From Patiria miniata (lineage: Eukaryota; Echinodermata; Asteroidea; Valvatida; Asterinidae): a stretch of DNA of 64,000 nt. The stretch lies in the NCBI RefSeq assembly GCF_015706575.1, contig NW_024037072.1:16679162-16743161 (forward strand), written 5' to 3'. This document shows positions 33,632 to 42,299 of the stretch, piece after piece. The notes beneath the pieces are model-generated. The model had not been told where the DNA came from. It saw only the letters and a list, made by a program, of their open reading frames with translations, and made no database searches. Position 1 is the first letter of the stretch. Each line of letters begins with the position of its first letter. The position numbers and the translations under genes are program-made.

Positions 33632-34018
33632 TCAAATGGTCTTCATTTCTACGTTCCTACAACGATGTAATGCATAAAACAAACAATATTGTCTGCATAC
33701 CGTAGTGTTGAGAGATTGAAGACAAATGTCGTTATACATGAACTCAACAGAATTCTTTTTTATAAAACGCATTAAACATTTATTGTACATATGCGGAGAA
33801 TTACCATAAGAATCAAACAGTTCTGCTTTTTTATCTTCGTCAAAATAAACGGCGATCCAATGACTTCCGGGTTGAGTACTCTTGTCCGTATTCACGATGT
33901 ACACTTGAGGAAAGCTTGTAACTTTTCCCGGTAATTTATCTACTGGAAAAACCCCGCCGCACTGTTGGTGAGTTATTTTATCGGTCTTTAGAACACGTAG
34001 TAATTGTTTTGTATTCAT
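33632..34018 (-). CDS. Polinton adenain-like cysteine protease
   Basis: A 128-residue protease of the adenovirus maturation-protease type (peptidase family C5), which would process virion proteins. The catalytic set is visible: His53 in GSHWIAVYFD, Asp69 in LFDSYG, and Gln101 with Cys108 in QSLNTTVCRQYC; the Gln-to-Cys spacing of seven residues equals that of adenain. It is shorter than adenain (204 residues), as many Polinton proteases are. Its ATG overlaps the preceding stop codon by the ATGA arrangement. It is the last gene of the leftward capsid block. The call is firm on catalytic residues and position. Confidence 0.92.
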   Translation of the reverse strand: MNTKQLLRVLKTDKITHQQCGGVFPVDKLPGKVTSFPQVYIVNTDKSTQPGSHWIAVYFDEDKKAELFDSYGNSPHMYNKCLMRFIKKNSVEFMYNDICLQSLNTTVCRQYCLFYALHRCRNVEMKTI

Positions 34019-35348
34019 GACGAATAATCAATCAATATATTACGGGATTTGTCAATTTCCAGAAGTGAACCGTACTCCGCATACACAATTACATTTACGG
34101 TACTAGCTAGGGGATCCCTGAAGGCTATCTCCAAGCGCACGTTACCGCTTCGTAACAGATTAAAATGTCCGCCCGTACAAAGGTCGGGAGTTAGGTCAAA
34201 TGCAAACAGCGTGTACCCTTTTGAATAATCAGATCTGGAAATGTCGTTCCCCGAGTTCTGGTGAAGGTTATTTATACCCGAAAATAATGTCTGATAAGCC
34301 ATGAGAAAATTACTATCAGGTCCGACAAATTTAGGTTTGAGTGGTTTCCATGGTAATTGCTCCCCGTCAATGTATAGAGCTAAAAAGTTTAAATTAAAAT
34401 GTTGAAAAATATACGGATTCTTAACGTAATCCCCATTGAAAGCCATATTATTTACACATCCGATAACAATGCGCGTGGGAGTTTGGCCAAGGAACATTCT
34501 CTCCCTCGTAAACGATTGGTTACCCTGAGGAATGGAAAAGGTTTTGACTTCCACACGGCGTAACGGATACTTTGCCGTTGCCTGTTCCAGCGTTTTTGCA
34601 TGGGCTAGCGCTATCATGGGGTTGACATTAACTCGCCGTATGTACAGGGTAGAATTTTTTTATGTGCACTTTGTAATCGGCCCCCTGTGTCGAAGACATT
34701 AAACAAAAAGCATCCTTACTCCGATGTAATTTTATTTTCATGTTAACGCCGTTTAACAAAAGTCTATCTTGAAAAAATATATCTGCGTGTATGGGTCCTA
34801 TTAAATCAATCATCTTGCTTCCTTTTACGTGCGAAAACCTCTGTTTTAATCCTTCATTTCGATTGGCAGCATCGTCGATCGTCGGATCCGATACATCCAT
34901 TTTTCCCGCGGTGTCTTTGTAAAAAAGCCCCGACGTCAGATGTGAGTTTTTGGCCGCGGGCCCATAACTCAAGAGCGTTTCCAACATGGCCCTGTACGGA
35001 TATGTGTTGGTAGAGGGTGTGATAACTCGGTCATTTAAGGACACGTCCACTTCAGAGAAGAGCGACTGCATTGTTAGGTTAATAGGTGCGACTGGTACAT
35101 CGGGGGCTAAAGCGGCCCCATTACCGTCAACGATTTTAGCTTGGACGTGGAGCATTGTTTGCGCTAAATCCAAGTAAGTCTCGCTGGAACCATTGATTAA
35201 AAATTCAATGGGGCCCGAGTCCACGATGTTTGTCAATGGTTGATATTGTACCCATTGTCCCTTGGTGATGCTGGTCTGCGTGGTAGGTACCGAGAACAGA
35301 TCAAGCTCGGATTTGGTGCACTCTGAAGAATTCTTATGAACGAACGCC

Positions 35349-35350
<2 letters not shown>
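34015..35350 (-). CDS. Polinton major capsid protein region (double jelly-roll, F54H12.2-like)
   Basis: This region codes for the hexon-like major capsid protein. N-terminal landmarks are GQWVQYQPLTNI, FLINGSSETYLDL, SLFSEVDVSLNDRVI and GPIHADIFFQDRLLLNGV; C-terminal landmarks are IFQHFNLNFLALYIDGEQLP, NDISRSDYSKGYTLFAFDLT and GGHFNLLRSGNVRLEIAF. These match the animal family often annotated as F54H12.2-like, shown by others to be the Polinton double jelly-roll capsid protein. Trimers would build a pseudo-T icosahedral shell. It lies between the small basic protein and the protease, the usual order. A (CAT)n microsatellite sits directly before its start. Confidence 0.92.
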
Positions 35351-35381
<31 letters not shown>

Positions 35382-35382
35382 A
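35350..35382. repeat. (ATG)n microsatellite before the capsid start
   Basis: About ten ATG/CAT units between the capsid start and the small basic protein stop; read on the minus strand as CAT repeats just upstream of the capsid ATG. Confidence 0.9.
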
Positions 35383-35724
35383 GGAATCGAATATGTCAAG
35401 TGTCCTCTTCGGACGCTTTCTACTGGATGAAGTGGCAGGTCGGCCACGGCCTTTCCTCTTTATAGGTTTCTTGGGTACTCTGCCTGGTGGGTTTTTTTTC
35501 GGGGTGCCGGAAGTGTGACCATTGAGGGCATTGCTCGCCATTTGCAGACCCGTCTGTAGGGCTTGTTTTCCAATAGTCTTGGCCCCCTTGGTAATGACTG
35601 GAAGAGCCGATCGAAATAGCCCCGACAGAATTTCGCCTAGGCCATACCCCCTCTGCACCTGCGCTCCTTTGAAATATTGTCCACCTCCAGCTTGAGATTT
35701 GAAATACTGTTCGTACGCCGTCAT
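35380..35724 (-). CDS. Polinton small basic core/pVI-like protein
   Basis: A 114-residue protein between the minor and major capsid regions. The N-terminus is glycine-rich and aromatic (QAGGGQYFKG), then a probable amphipathic segment, YGLGEILSGLFRSALPVI, and a very basic C-terminus, KPIKRKGRGRPATSSSRKR, suited to DNA or nuclear binding. Many animal Polintons carry a protein with the same QRGYGLG..FSGLFR motif here; comparison with adenovirus pVI or pX (membrane-lytic or core protein) has been made for such proteins but is not certain. The start two bases after the minor-capsid stop fits a compact leftward gene cluster. Confidence 0.7.
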
Positions 35725-35726
35725 GT

Positions 35727-36485
35727 TTACTGAAATAAGGACGGGCGAACCTGACGAAAATGTAACTTCACGACCACCTTTCCTCGTTCAAATGCAAACT
35801 TTCTCCCGGTGTCGTCTCTTATATTGATATTTATCGTTTCAAAATGTTTTGTTTTAACTGGAATGTAATGGGGTATGCTGTACGACGTCGAAATCATTTC
35901 CCCCGCAGTTTTACTACCTGTCTTGAGTGGGATTATCTTCATCAGGGGGACATTGGCATCGCCTACATATTGTGGTTCTACAACGTCGCTGTACACGTAA
36001 AGGCCGTACACTCCCAAGTAAACATCAGATGGTAGAGTCCCCACAATGCTTTCAAATCACGACTTGCGTGGTAATCCAAGTAATTTGTACAAATCGCCGT
36101 TAAACAATATGAATGCTCCGGTCCTTAATCTAACTGTAACTTTTCTAGATTTTTTATCTATAGATAAACCTATACTTGATCTTGCTGTTTCAATAAAATT
36201 TCCACTGATGGTATCAAGAACTTCCTGCACGGTACTGTAAAAGCCGTGAGGTATTTTTAAGTGTCGGGTAATTCTACCATCCTCAGAGTAAGTCACCGAA
36301 TTATTTCTATCCGTAATGTTAAAATAACAGTGAGGGTACTGTATTTCGCTAAGACCAACTTCCCATGTACCGTGTAATTGAATCGGGTTAAACAGCCTGG
36401 TCGTGAAATCCGATAGTATATTATTAGGATACACAGAGAGAGAAGCGTTGCTTGGAAGCGTTAGATAAAATTGTTCCACCGTCAT
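35727..36485 (-). CDS. Polinton minor capsid (penton) protein region
   Basis: Codes for the single jelly-roll penton-type protein of the vertices. N-terminal landmarks are FYLTLPSNASLSVYPNN, FTTRLFNPIQLHGTWEVGL and EIQYPHCYFNI; the motif TWEVGLxEIQYP is characteristic of the animal Polinton family. C-terminal landmarks are GLYVYSDVVEPQYVGD, PLMKIIPL, YSIPHYIPV, INIRDDTGRKFAFERGKVVV and LHFR. It is the first of the leftward capsid genes after the integrase. The pairing of a penton with a hexon-like protein implies that the family can form virions. Confidence comes from several conserved blocks and position. Confidence 0.9.
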
Positions 36486-36534
36486 GATTTACATTTAATG
36501 AGCTACTGCGAGGGGGAGTGCCTCGTCATCCTTA

Positions 36535-37621
36535 TTAATACAGTTTTGTCACCCAACTGTTGAATTTGGATGGATATCCAAACCATTTGACAAAATATTC
36601 CTTTTGACCATTTTTAATTCTCTTTCGAATTACTTTTTCCACTTTGTACGGATCATGATCATGCTTAGAGACTTTTTGCATCTCCTCGGTGTAAAAAAAC
36701 CCACTAATGAGTTCATTTGCATAATCTTTTAATTTGTATATCGGTCTTACTTGTCGCCCTCTGCGTTCGGCTACGGTAAATATTTCCTCGGACCATTTAG
36801 GCAAATATCCTTTTCGAAATACTCTGGCCGCTATACTAATCCGTACTTTGTCTCCCACGTTAAATTTATACCTTGGTTTGCGCGCGCGTCTGACGTCAGC
36901 ATATAAAGCTTTCCACACCTGCCCGTCATTCTCCTCAGTCACTTCACTGGGTTTCATGCGTATTGACCGATGAGTAGAATTATTATACGACGTCATTAAC
37001 TTTTCCAACACATCAATATACTTGAGGGTATTGCGATACGAAAAATATTTCCACATCTTAGTCTTAAGCGTTCTGTTAAATCTCTCTACCACGCTGGCCT
37101 TTGTTTCGTTTTTTACCGTAAAAAAATCAATACCATTTTGTTTAAGAAAACGTTGAAAGTCCTGATTCAAAAATTCCTTCCCCTCATCCGATTGTACTTT
37201 GAGAGGCGCCCTCTTTTGACTATTTATTATAGATCGGAATGCTTCTAGTATCGTTTTACTTTTTTATTTTTCAAAGGTTTTGCCCACGCAAACTTCGAAA
37301 ATACATCGATGCAAGTCAGAATATATTTGTATCCCTTATTGGAACTCGATAGTTTTTGAACATCGCATAAGTCAATTTCCATATTTCATCAATAGCTATA
37401 GCGAGAACGCGATTCCTTGGAAACGTTCGTTTAATTTGTTTATGTAAAGTATACGCATCCTGGGTTTGTAAAAACTCTTTTATTTGTTTACGACACAACT
37501 GAATCACTCTCTCGGCTTTAGCTCTTTTATAAAGTTTTTCCACGCTACTCAATCCCGTTTCATTTTCAATATCGTAATACAACGTTTTTAAGTAATCCAC
37601 CCGTGCTTTGCTTTCCCCCAT
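36535..37621 (-). CDS. Polinton integrase region with C-terminal chromodomain
   Basis: A retroviral-type (RVE) integrase that would insert the linear element and make the 6-bp duplication. The N-terminal part is helical and basic (LYKRAKAERVIQLCRKQ, IKRTFPRNRVLAIAIDEIW). Core landmarks are NGIDFFTVKNETKASVVERF, with the catalytic glutamate in VVERFNRTLKTKMWKYF, and NNSTHRSIRMKPSEV. An SH3-like segment follows (YKFNVGDKVRIS, PKWSEEIFTV). The end, KVEKVIRKRIKNGQKEYFVK then WFGYPSKFNSW, is a chromodomain, which in relatives can guide insertion to marked chromatin. It lies between the accessory arm and the capsid block. Confidence 0.88.
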
Positions 37622-37775
37622 GATGTTGACTCGTTCAATCCCAAACTAACTATGACCCTATCCCGTTATAACCCCTTATTTTATTCTATCATTACAAGGC
37701 ATAAATCACACATACACAAATTAATATATTTTCTGTCCTTCATTTTATTTTCAAACCAAACGTGCAAGAATAAAA

Positions 37776-38030
37776 TACATGTCACATTTTTATTTATTAA
37801 ATACAATCTTTTTTTTTTTTTTTTTTTTCAAAGTTTTTTTTTTTTTTTTTTTTTCAAAGTTTTTTTTTTTGACAAAGTTTTTTTTTTTTTTTTCCAGCAA
37901 AGTCTTCTTTTTTTTTTTTTTCCAGCAAAGTATTCTTTTTTTTTTCAATTTTTTTTTTTTACAAAGTTTTTTTTTTTACAAAGTTTTTTTCTTTTTTTTC
38001 TAACACTTTTCACACAATTAAATTAATATA
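37776..38030. repeat. Poly-T / AAAG tract in the Polinton
   Basis: About eight T-runs of 9-20 bases separated by CAAAG, GACAAAG, CCAGCAAAG or ACAAAG. It is a degenerate tandem repeat between the integrase and the accessory genes. Phe-rich open frames over it are artefacts of composition. Confidence 0.9.
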
Positions 38031-38182
38031 TCAAATTTTAACTTTTTGGTTTTGTTATAGATGATAGTTAAATAAACAATTTAAAAAACAAACAAACAAA
38101 CAAACAAACGAAGCAAAAAAAAAATAAATAAATAAAAAAAGAGGAGCTCTGTGGAAACAGCCTTGAAGAAAAAGAAAAAATA

Positions 38183-38464
38183 CTAATAATATAAAATAAA
38201 GTGTTTTAAAATGTATAAATTTTTCTCTTGCTGCAAATCGCTACACAAGAAATGACATAAATCGAAAAGGGCCATATTGGAATTTCTATAATACATTTGT
38301 AATTCTTCATTATGTTCGACTTCTATCAACCATGTATCCAGGCATTCTTCATGTCTGTTGTCACAGAGGTCCTCTAGCATATCCTCTAAATACCAATCTA
38401 AAAGGTTTTCTTGCGTTTCCGACATGCAACTGTGTTTTTTTGTGAGGGGTAATCTAAAATACAC
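38183..38464 (-). CDS. Polinton accessory ORF, acidic, unknown
   Basis: A 93-codon open frame; a likelier start is the second ATG, giving about 80 residues beginning MSETQENLLDWYLEDMLEDL. It is acidic and helical in character, with several tryptophan and cysteine residues (CDNRHEECLDTWLIEVEHN, DLCHFLCSDLQQ). No family was recognised. It overlaps the proline-rich frame at its start and lies in the accessory arm between the poly-T tract and the PC4-like gene. Real coding is plausible from the even amino-acid use, but the short length leaves doubt. Confidence 0.4.
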   Translation of the reverse strand: MYFRLPLTKKHSCMSETQENLLDWYLEDMLEDLCDNRHEECLDTWLIEVEHNEELQMYYRNSNMALFDLCHFLCSDLQQEKNLYILKHFILYY

Positions 38465-38787
38465 CCCTCACATCTACGGTCAATATATATGGGTAGCATT
38501 GCTTTTAAATATTTAGAAATAAAAATATAAAGTAAAATCGAAACCTCTACAAATAGGTCGTCATTGGGCGGCAGGAAGGGTGGATTTTGCGCCGGGGCGA
38601 CTTGTGCGGGAGCGGGAGCTGGGATGGGGAGCGGAGGACTCGGTGCAGGACTCGGTGCAGGACTCAGGACGGCAGGACTGGGGGGCGGAGGACTCGGTGC
38701 GGGACTCGGGGTGGCGGCGGCACTCAGAGTGGGAGAAGTAGAACTCATTGTATCGTCACATACTGAATCTTCTTCTATTACATGCAT
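38398..38787 (-). CDS. Polinton accessory ORF, proline/alanine-rich
   Basis: A 129-codon frame with an acidic start (HVIEEDSVCDDT), then about 55 residues of Pro-Ala-Ser repeats (SPAPSPAPSPPLPIPAPAPA) and a hydrophobic segment VEVSILLYIFISKYL. The repeat is a G/C-rich minisatellite at DNA level (GGACTCGGTGC units on the plus strand). A likely splice acceptor (pyrimidine tract then TAATAG) lies near 38780, so the frame may be an exon rather than a whole gene. No family recognised. Confidence 0.35.
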   Translation of the reverse strand: MHVIEEDSVCDDTMSSTSPTLSAAATPSPAPSPPPPSPAVLSPAPSPAPSPPLPIPAPAPAQVAPAQNPPFLPPNDDLFVEVSILLYIFISKYLKAMLPIYIDRRCEGCILDYPSQKNTVACRKRKKTF

Positions 38788-38939
38788 GAAAAAAATAATA
38801 ATAATAATAATAAAAGTAATGATAATAAGTATAATGCGTTACAAATCAATGTAATTTTGTTTTTAAGACGTTACGTTTTTTTGTTTGTTTTTGTTTTTAG
38901 CAAAAAAGGGAACAAAAAAAGATAGAAACGTACCGTATT

Positions 38940-39020
38940 CAGACCCCGTGAGGTCGATTATCTCTTCCTCCTCATCAATAGAGTCTTCTTCCAAGACTGG
39001 TTGGTCTTCTTGGATGTCAT
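38940..39020 (-). other. Short acidic coding-like segment with SUMO-motif-like IIDLT
   Basis: On the minus strand 39018-38935 reads an acidic peptide with DDIQEDQPVLEEDSIDEEEE followed by IIDLTG. It is flanked by an acceptor-like TTTTAAAATGCACAG and a donor-like GTACGT. IIDLT next to acidic residues resembles a SUMO-interacting motif. This is suggestive only. Confidence 0.3.
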
Positions 39021-39450
39021 CTGTGCATTTTAAAAGAAAATAATAAGAACAAACATAAAAATACTGACAAAACGAACGCTCGCATAAACAAGGTACATAG
39101 AGGAGTTTTGATCACTTTAGATTCACTCGGTACAGACGGACATGGGTTACGGTACGGTAGATAACAGACACGAAAAAAAACCCGATAACTTATCCATTTC
39201 CCAACTTGGTTGTGACACTGGGGCCCACATAGGGTCGTCACGCACCGAGGCATCCAAACGACGCCACTCTTCCTGGGCGTCAAAGTTTTCCCCAAAAAAG
39301 ATTTGCCTGGCCATGATGATGATGATGAAGATGCTGCTGACGATGATGACGATTGTTGAAAAGTTGAAGCGATATGGATCTTGAAGACCAACCCTGCCCT
39401 TTTTATCCAAAACTGTAGTCACTGCCATTTCTAAGACTCATTGTCCTATT

Positions 39451-39744
39451 TTAACCAATGCATAGATCTGCCTCTTCGACTGCCACATCAATCGCCGGTA
39501 TAAGCGCCTTTAATTTGGACCAATCCGATACGGTGAGGTTAATCCCTCGTCCGGGAATAAACGGAAATCCTTTTCTTTTAATTTGAGAATAATCTCTAAT
39601 CTTTATATAAGTTATATCCCTAAATGTTTCAACAACAACGTGTCTAGTGTCCGTCAATTTTAATCTGCGGTAAAGCGTTTGATCTTCCGTACGTTTTGTT
39701 GCTTTTGATGCCGCTGATTGTGTCGTCATTCGTTTTTCTAACAA
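39451..39744 (-). CDS. PC4/Sub1-like single-stranded-DNA-binding protein, Polinton accessory
   Basis: A 97-residue frame. Residues 28-91 match the PC4 (positive cofactor 4, p15/Sub1) fold: a strand HVVVETF, DITYIKIRDY, a turn, PGRGINLTVSDWSKLKAL and the helix IPAIDVAVEEA. In the family the same places read V.V..F, I.IR.Y, PGR.GI.L....W..LK and I..ID.AV. PC4 proteins dimerise, bind single-stranded DNA and act in RNA polymerase II transcription and in repair. A basic, Ser/Thr-rich N-terminus (KATKR) resembles the regulatory tail of PC4. The start may be M1 or M6. In the element it could protect replication intermediates or act in transcription; this is inference. Confidence 0.8.
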   Translation of the reverse strand: MLEKRMTTQSAASKATKRTEDQTLYRRLKLTDTRHVVVETFRDITYIKIRDYSQIKRKGFPFIPGRGINLTVSDWSKLKALIPAIDVAVEEADLCIG

Positions 39745-39973
39745 TGATTTTTTTTCTAGCTTCCTCGTCCGTTTTAATTAACTTCGACTTTTTTATATCC
39801 ATAGGTACTTGAGCCATGAGATTATACCTATCGACCTGTTCCGATTCTTTTCGAAGTTCTGAAACTTCGTTTAGACCGCCTGTTGAATCCCAACTATAGC
39901 CTGGTCTATATGACGGCAATGCGTCGCTTTTTGGAGACCAAACTGCGCGTGTTTTACTCTGACCACCATCCAT
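39644..39973 (-). CDS. Polinton accessory ORF, unknown
   Basis: A 109-codon frame starting MDGGQSKTRAVWSPKSD, polar and lysine-rich, with EEARKKIIVRKTNDD. It overlaps the start of the PC4-like frame on the same strand. No family or catalytic motif is recognised. It lies between the PC4-like and the death-domain-like genes, so it is listed as a possible gene on position and length only. Confidence 0.35.
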   Translation of the reverse strand: MDGGQSKTRAVWSPKSDALPSYRPGYSWDSTGGLNEVSELRKESEQVDRYNLMAQVPMDIKKSKLIKTDEEARKKIIVRKTNDDTISGIKSNKTYGRSNALPQIKIDGH

Positions 39974-40268
39974 TTTAAATTATGGAAGACAAATGTTGAA
40001 ACTGTCTCCGTTCCACGCGCTTTTATTTCGTTTTTTCAAGGAAATATTGCGCAATCTTGTGAAACGCAGAGGTTAAAAATAGATTGTGACGACATCCCTA
40101 AAAAATAGATTATGACGGCATATAGGATCATGTCAGATAAATAAAAATGGATTATTTTTTCTATTGAAAAGATGTTGTGCAATCACCGCACTTTCCACGC
40201 ACAGCTGACTTGATCTCACGCCGTGGGTGGTTCAAACGAAAATAGGATATTTTTCCCTTCAAATACCT

Positions 40269-40664
40269 TTACTTTGGGTACAAAAAGTCGTACGCGCTAT
40301 GAGTAATATTACACTGTTGACACCCGATTATTATTTTTTCGATCGTGGCATTTTTATAGTAACGATGCTTCCACTGAATAAAAGAATAAAAAATTTGAGC
40401 CCAGTCGTTAAACATATTCTCTTGACGGTGTTTATAAATATCTGCAGCCGACAAACCGAGAAAGGAAACAAGCTCTTCCCACGGTCGACCTCCAAATCGT
40501 GTAGCTACGTGATCGTTCTCTTTTAAAAGATTAGACGCCAGTTTGCTCAATTGTTTCTCCGTTATCTCAGAAGCCAGATAATTTAATCGAGAAAAACGAT
40601 TGCTTGTTTCAGCTAATTCAACTAGTGGAGGTGTTTCCGACCGCTTTCGCTTTCTGTTAGACAT
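40269..40664 (-). CDS. Death-domain-like protein, Polinton accessory
   Basis: A 131-residue single open frame next to the right inverted repeat. After a basic leader (SNRKRKRSE, possible nuclear signal) residues about 33-128 follow the death-domain pattern: helix ITEKQLSKLASNLL, then RPWEELVSFLGLSAADIYKH, a helix AQIFYSFIQWKHRY, NATIEKIIIGCQQCNI and a final AYDFL. FADD and related domains have the same landmarks: W..LA..L..S...I, then W, then NAT...L, then C and A. Death domains assemble apoptosis and innate-immune complexes. A mobile-element copy could act as a decoy or adaptor; this is inference. It may be taken from a host. It is not a core Polinton gene. Confidence 0.7.
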   Translation of the reverse strand: MSNRKRKRSETPPLVELAETSNRFSRLNYLASEITEKQLSKLASNLLKENDHVATRFGGRPWEELVSFLGLSAADIYKHRQENMFNDWAQIFYSFIQWKHRYYKNATIEKIIIGCQQCNITHSAYDFLYPK

Positions 40665-40797
40665 GTTGATGTTGTTTCAGAACGATGATTTTTTTTTTAT
40701 TCTAAAATTCCCTAACTTTACAAGGATTGCACCGTCGCAAGAAATTCACTTCGGAGATCGGTAGTACACTGTCCTCCAATTCGCGCGCCATTTACAG

Positions 40798-41257
40798 CCC
40801 ATTGTCCGGTATTAATCCCCACATAACGTGCCGACAGCCCACTAGGCTCGTGCGCAATCGATCGGATTAACCACCAATCCATAGTCCACCGACCACATGG
40901 ACAGTTATACAACAACACCACTTCCCGTCTATTGTTGGGGGGATTAAAGATCCGACCAGCTGTTGGTTCACATTGCACCACTCAGTTGCAATTACATGTA
41001 GATACATATTCTCCTAAAATTGTAATATATTTCCATACCTTATGCAATCTTTCCCATAGAATAGGTCAAACTGTACCCGGTCCCTTATACCCACACCTAT
41101 TCATCCCATCCATTCATTAGGTTATACTGTGTTAAAAATTTCCACATCCCTTAATTCATATTTATATTTACATATTTCCATATTTACATATTTATGTGAC
41201 CTTTACATATTTCTAGGCCCAAGGTCAAACCGTACTAAGAAGACTACCTCCACTACT
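40798..41257 (-). repeat. Polinton right terminal inverted repeat
   Basis: Inverse of 26057-26516. Ends ...CACTACT at 41257, followed by the CAAAAT duplication. Confidence 0.95.
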
Positions 41258-41263
41258 CAAAAT
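41258..41263. repeat. Polinton right target-site duplication (CAAAAT)
   Basis: Exact repeat of 26051-26056. Confidence 0.95.
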
Positions 41264-42109
41264 ATATCCAGCCCACACGGCTGTCTCACCGCCGTGCGTA
41301 CTGTACTATGAAGTTGAAACAAACGCACGCCCTTGTTTTATTTACTCCAGTAGAGTACTGTGACGTCACGCAAATATGGCCGCTCCCTTTGCGCGAAAAA
41401 GTTACGTAAATTCATCAAGTATAAACATAAAAACAACACTTTTCACATGTTATATTTTCACATGTTATAATGTTAAATGTATCATAAAGTGTCTCTCCTT
41501 TAATATAAATATATCAACCAGTTTCTGTGTTCATATAAGGGGGAAAATGAATCAAAGGGGGAAAAAAGCATTTTCATTGTAAACTTTTCGCTCCGTATCT
41601 GCCGAAACTGGGCCTAATTATAGATCCATTTTATGACTTCGAAACAATTTTTTAACACTGTGTAGTATTCCATACGGGTAGTTAGATTGCTTGATACAAA
41701 TGTGGAATTGTCTTTTCTGGGCGGAAATGTTTTGATCAGTTTTGGGCGAAATCAATTGTGCGAAATTACTTGTGATTACGCGTAGCTGCGACCCCATTTT
41801 GTGTACAAACGAACAGGAATGAACTTCCACACATGCTACGTACGTACGTACGTCCATCCGTACGTACTCACAGACAGTAAGCGCGCGAAACGTACATAAT
41901 TTACACATTACGCGCAATTATTTGGCGTACAACATTACAATTTCGCGTTTGTGGCAGATGGTTAGATTATTTCAACAAGAATAAAGCTGACATATAAAAA
42001 GTGCCCACTTTGTAGCAGTCACATTCACATCAGTAACTTATCCATAAGCCCATATAAAGTCCTTCATGAGCTATGAGTACACAGTCTTATTGTTTGTTGA
42101 ACATCGTAC
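41264..42109. other. Polinton right flank; no recognised gene
   Basis: Holds the CRE site, a small frame 41376-41582 (MAAPFARKSY...) without known domain, a (TACG)n microsatellite at 41837-41852 and a TATAAAA box at about 41993-41999 ahead of the candidate exon below. Confidence 0.45.
41361..41368. promoter_or_regulatory. CRE palindrome TGACGTCA, possible host promoter
   Basis: Full CREB/ATF site, eight bases before an AATATGGCCGCTCC start-like context, about 100 bases from the Polinton insertion point. It suggests a CpG-bearing host promoter at this place. Confidence 0.4.
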
Positions 42110-42299
42110 ATGTTCAGCCCCCAGGACAACAGCTGCTTTTTTCTGCCCTTACCCCTAACAACAAAACCGCTGCTCAAACTAGGCCAATCGCTATCAATTT
42201 CTTCCAAATCCAGATCAAGTCGTGATATTAAAAGCTTCGCTCCAGGATTGTGCGTATCAACACAAGCAGTGAGATCCCATTCCCTAAAACAGGAGGCAG
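42110..42299 (+). CDS. Candidate first coding exon of an unidentified host gene
   Basis: An ATG at 42110 opens 63 codons, Ser/Lys/Leu-rich, ending at GAGGCAGG followed by a strong donor GTAAGT (about 42300). A TATAAAA box lies some 115 bases upstream. No protein family is recognised and the downstream exon is not visible; later DNA is a MITE and other repeats. It could equally be part of a non-coding RNA. It is listed because TATA, ATG, open frame and donor come in the right order and spacing. Confidence 0.25.

Larger units (their letters stand above)
26057..41257. mobile_element. Polinton/Maverick element, 15.2 kb, fossil
   Basis: Bounded by 460-bp terminal inverted repeats beginning AGTAGTGGAGG and by CAAAAT duplications. 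The left half reads rightwards: acidic N-terminal replication protein, protein-primed DNA polymerase B, packaging ATPase and two virion-type proteins. The right half reads leftwards: accessory genes, chromodomain integrase, minor capsid, small basic protein, major capsid and adenain-like protease. The two gene blocks converge at about 33.2-33.6 kb. The gene set matches metazoan Polintons and their adintovirus-like relatives. The inverted repeats differ at only about 2 of 460 bases, so insertion or repeat homogenisation is recent. It is nearly whole but broken, with about four breaks in all. Confidence 0.97.

Noticed and set aside
37652-38026. Phe-rich open frames over the T-runs
   Set aside because: Pure composition effect of poly-T; no start context or domain.
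38564-38854. Gly/Ala-rich frame opposite the proline-rich ORF
   Set aside because: Antisense shadow of a GC-rich minisatellite.
39017-39428. Frames with a hydrophobic run (IVIIVSSIFIIIIM) as a membrane protein
   Set aside because: The run comes from a (CAT)n-like microsatellite on the other strand; only the later part (ARQIFFGENFDAQEEW...) looks coding-like, and it is too short to call.
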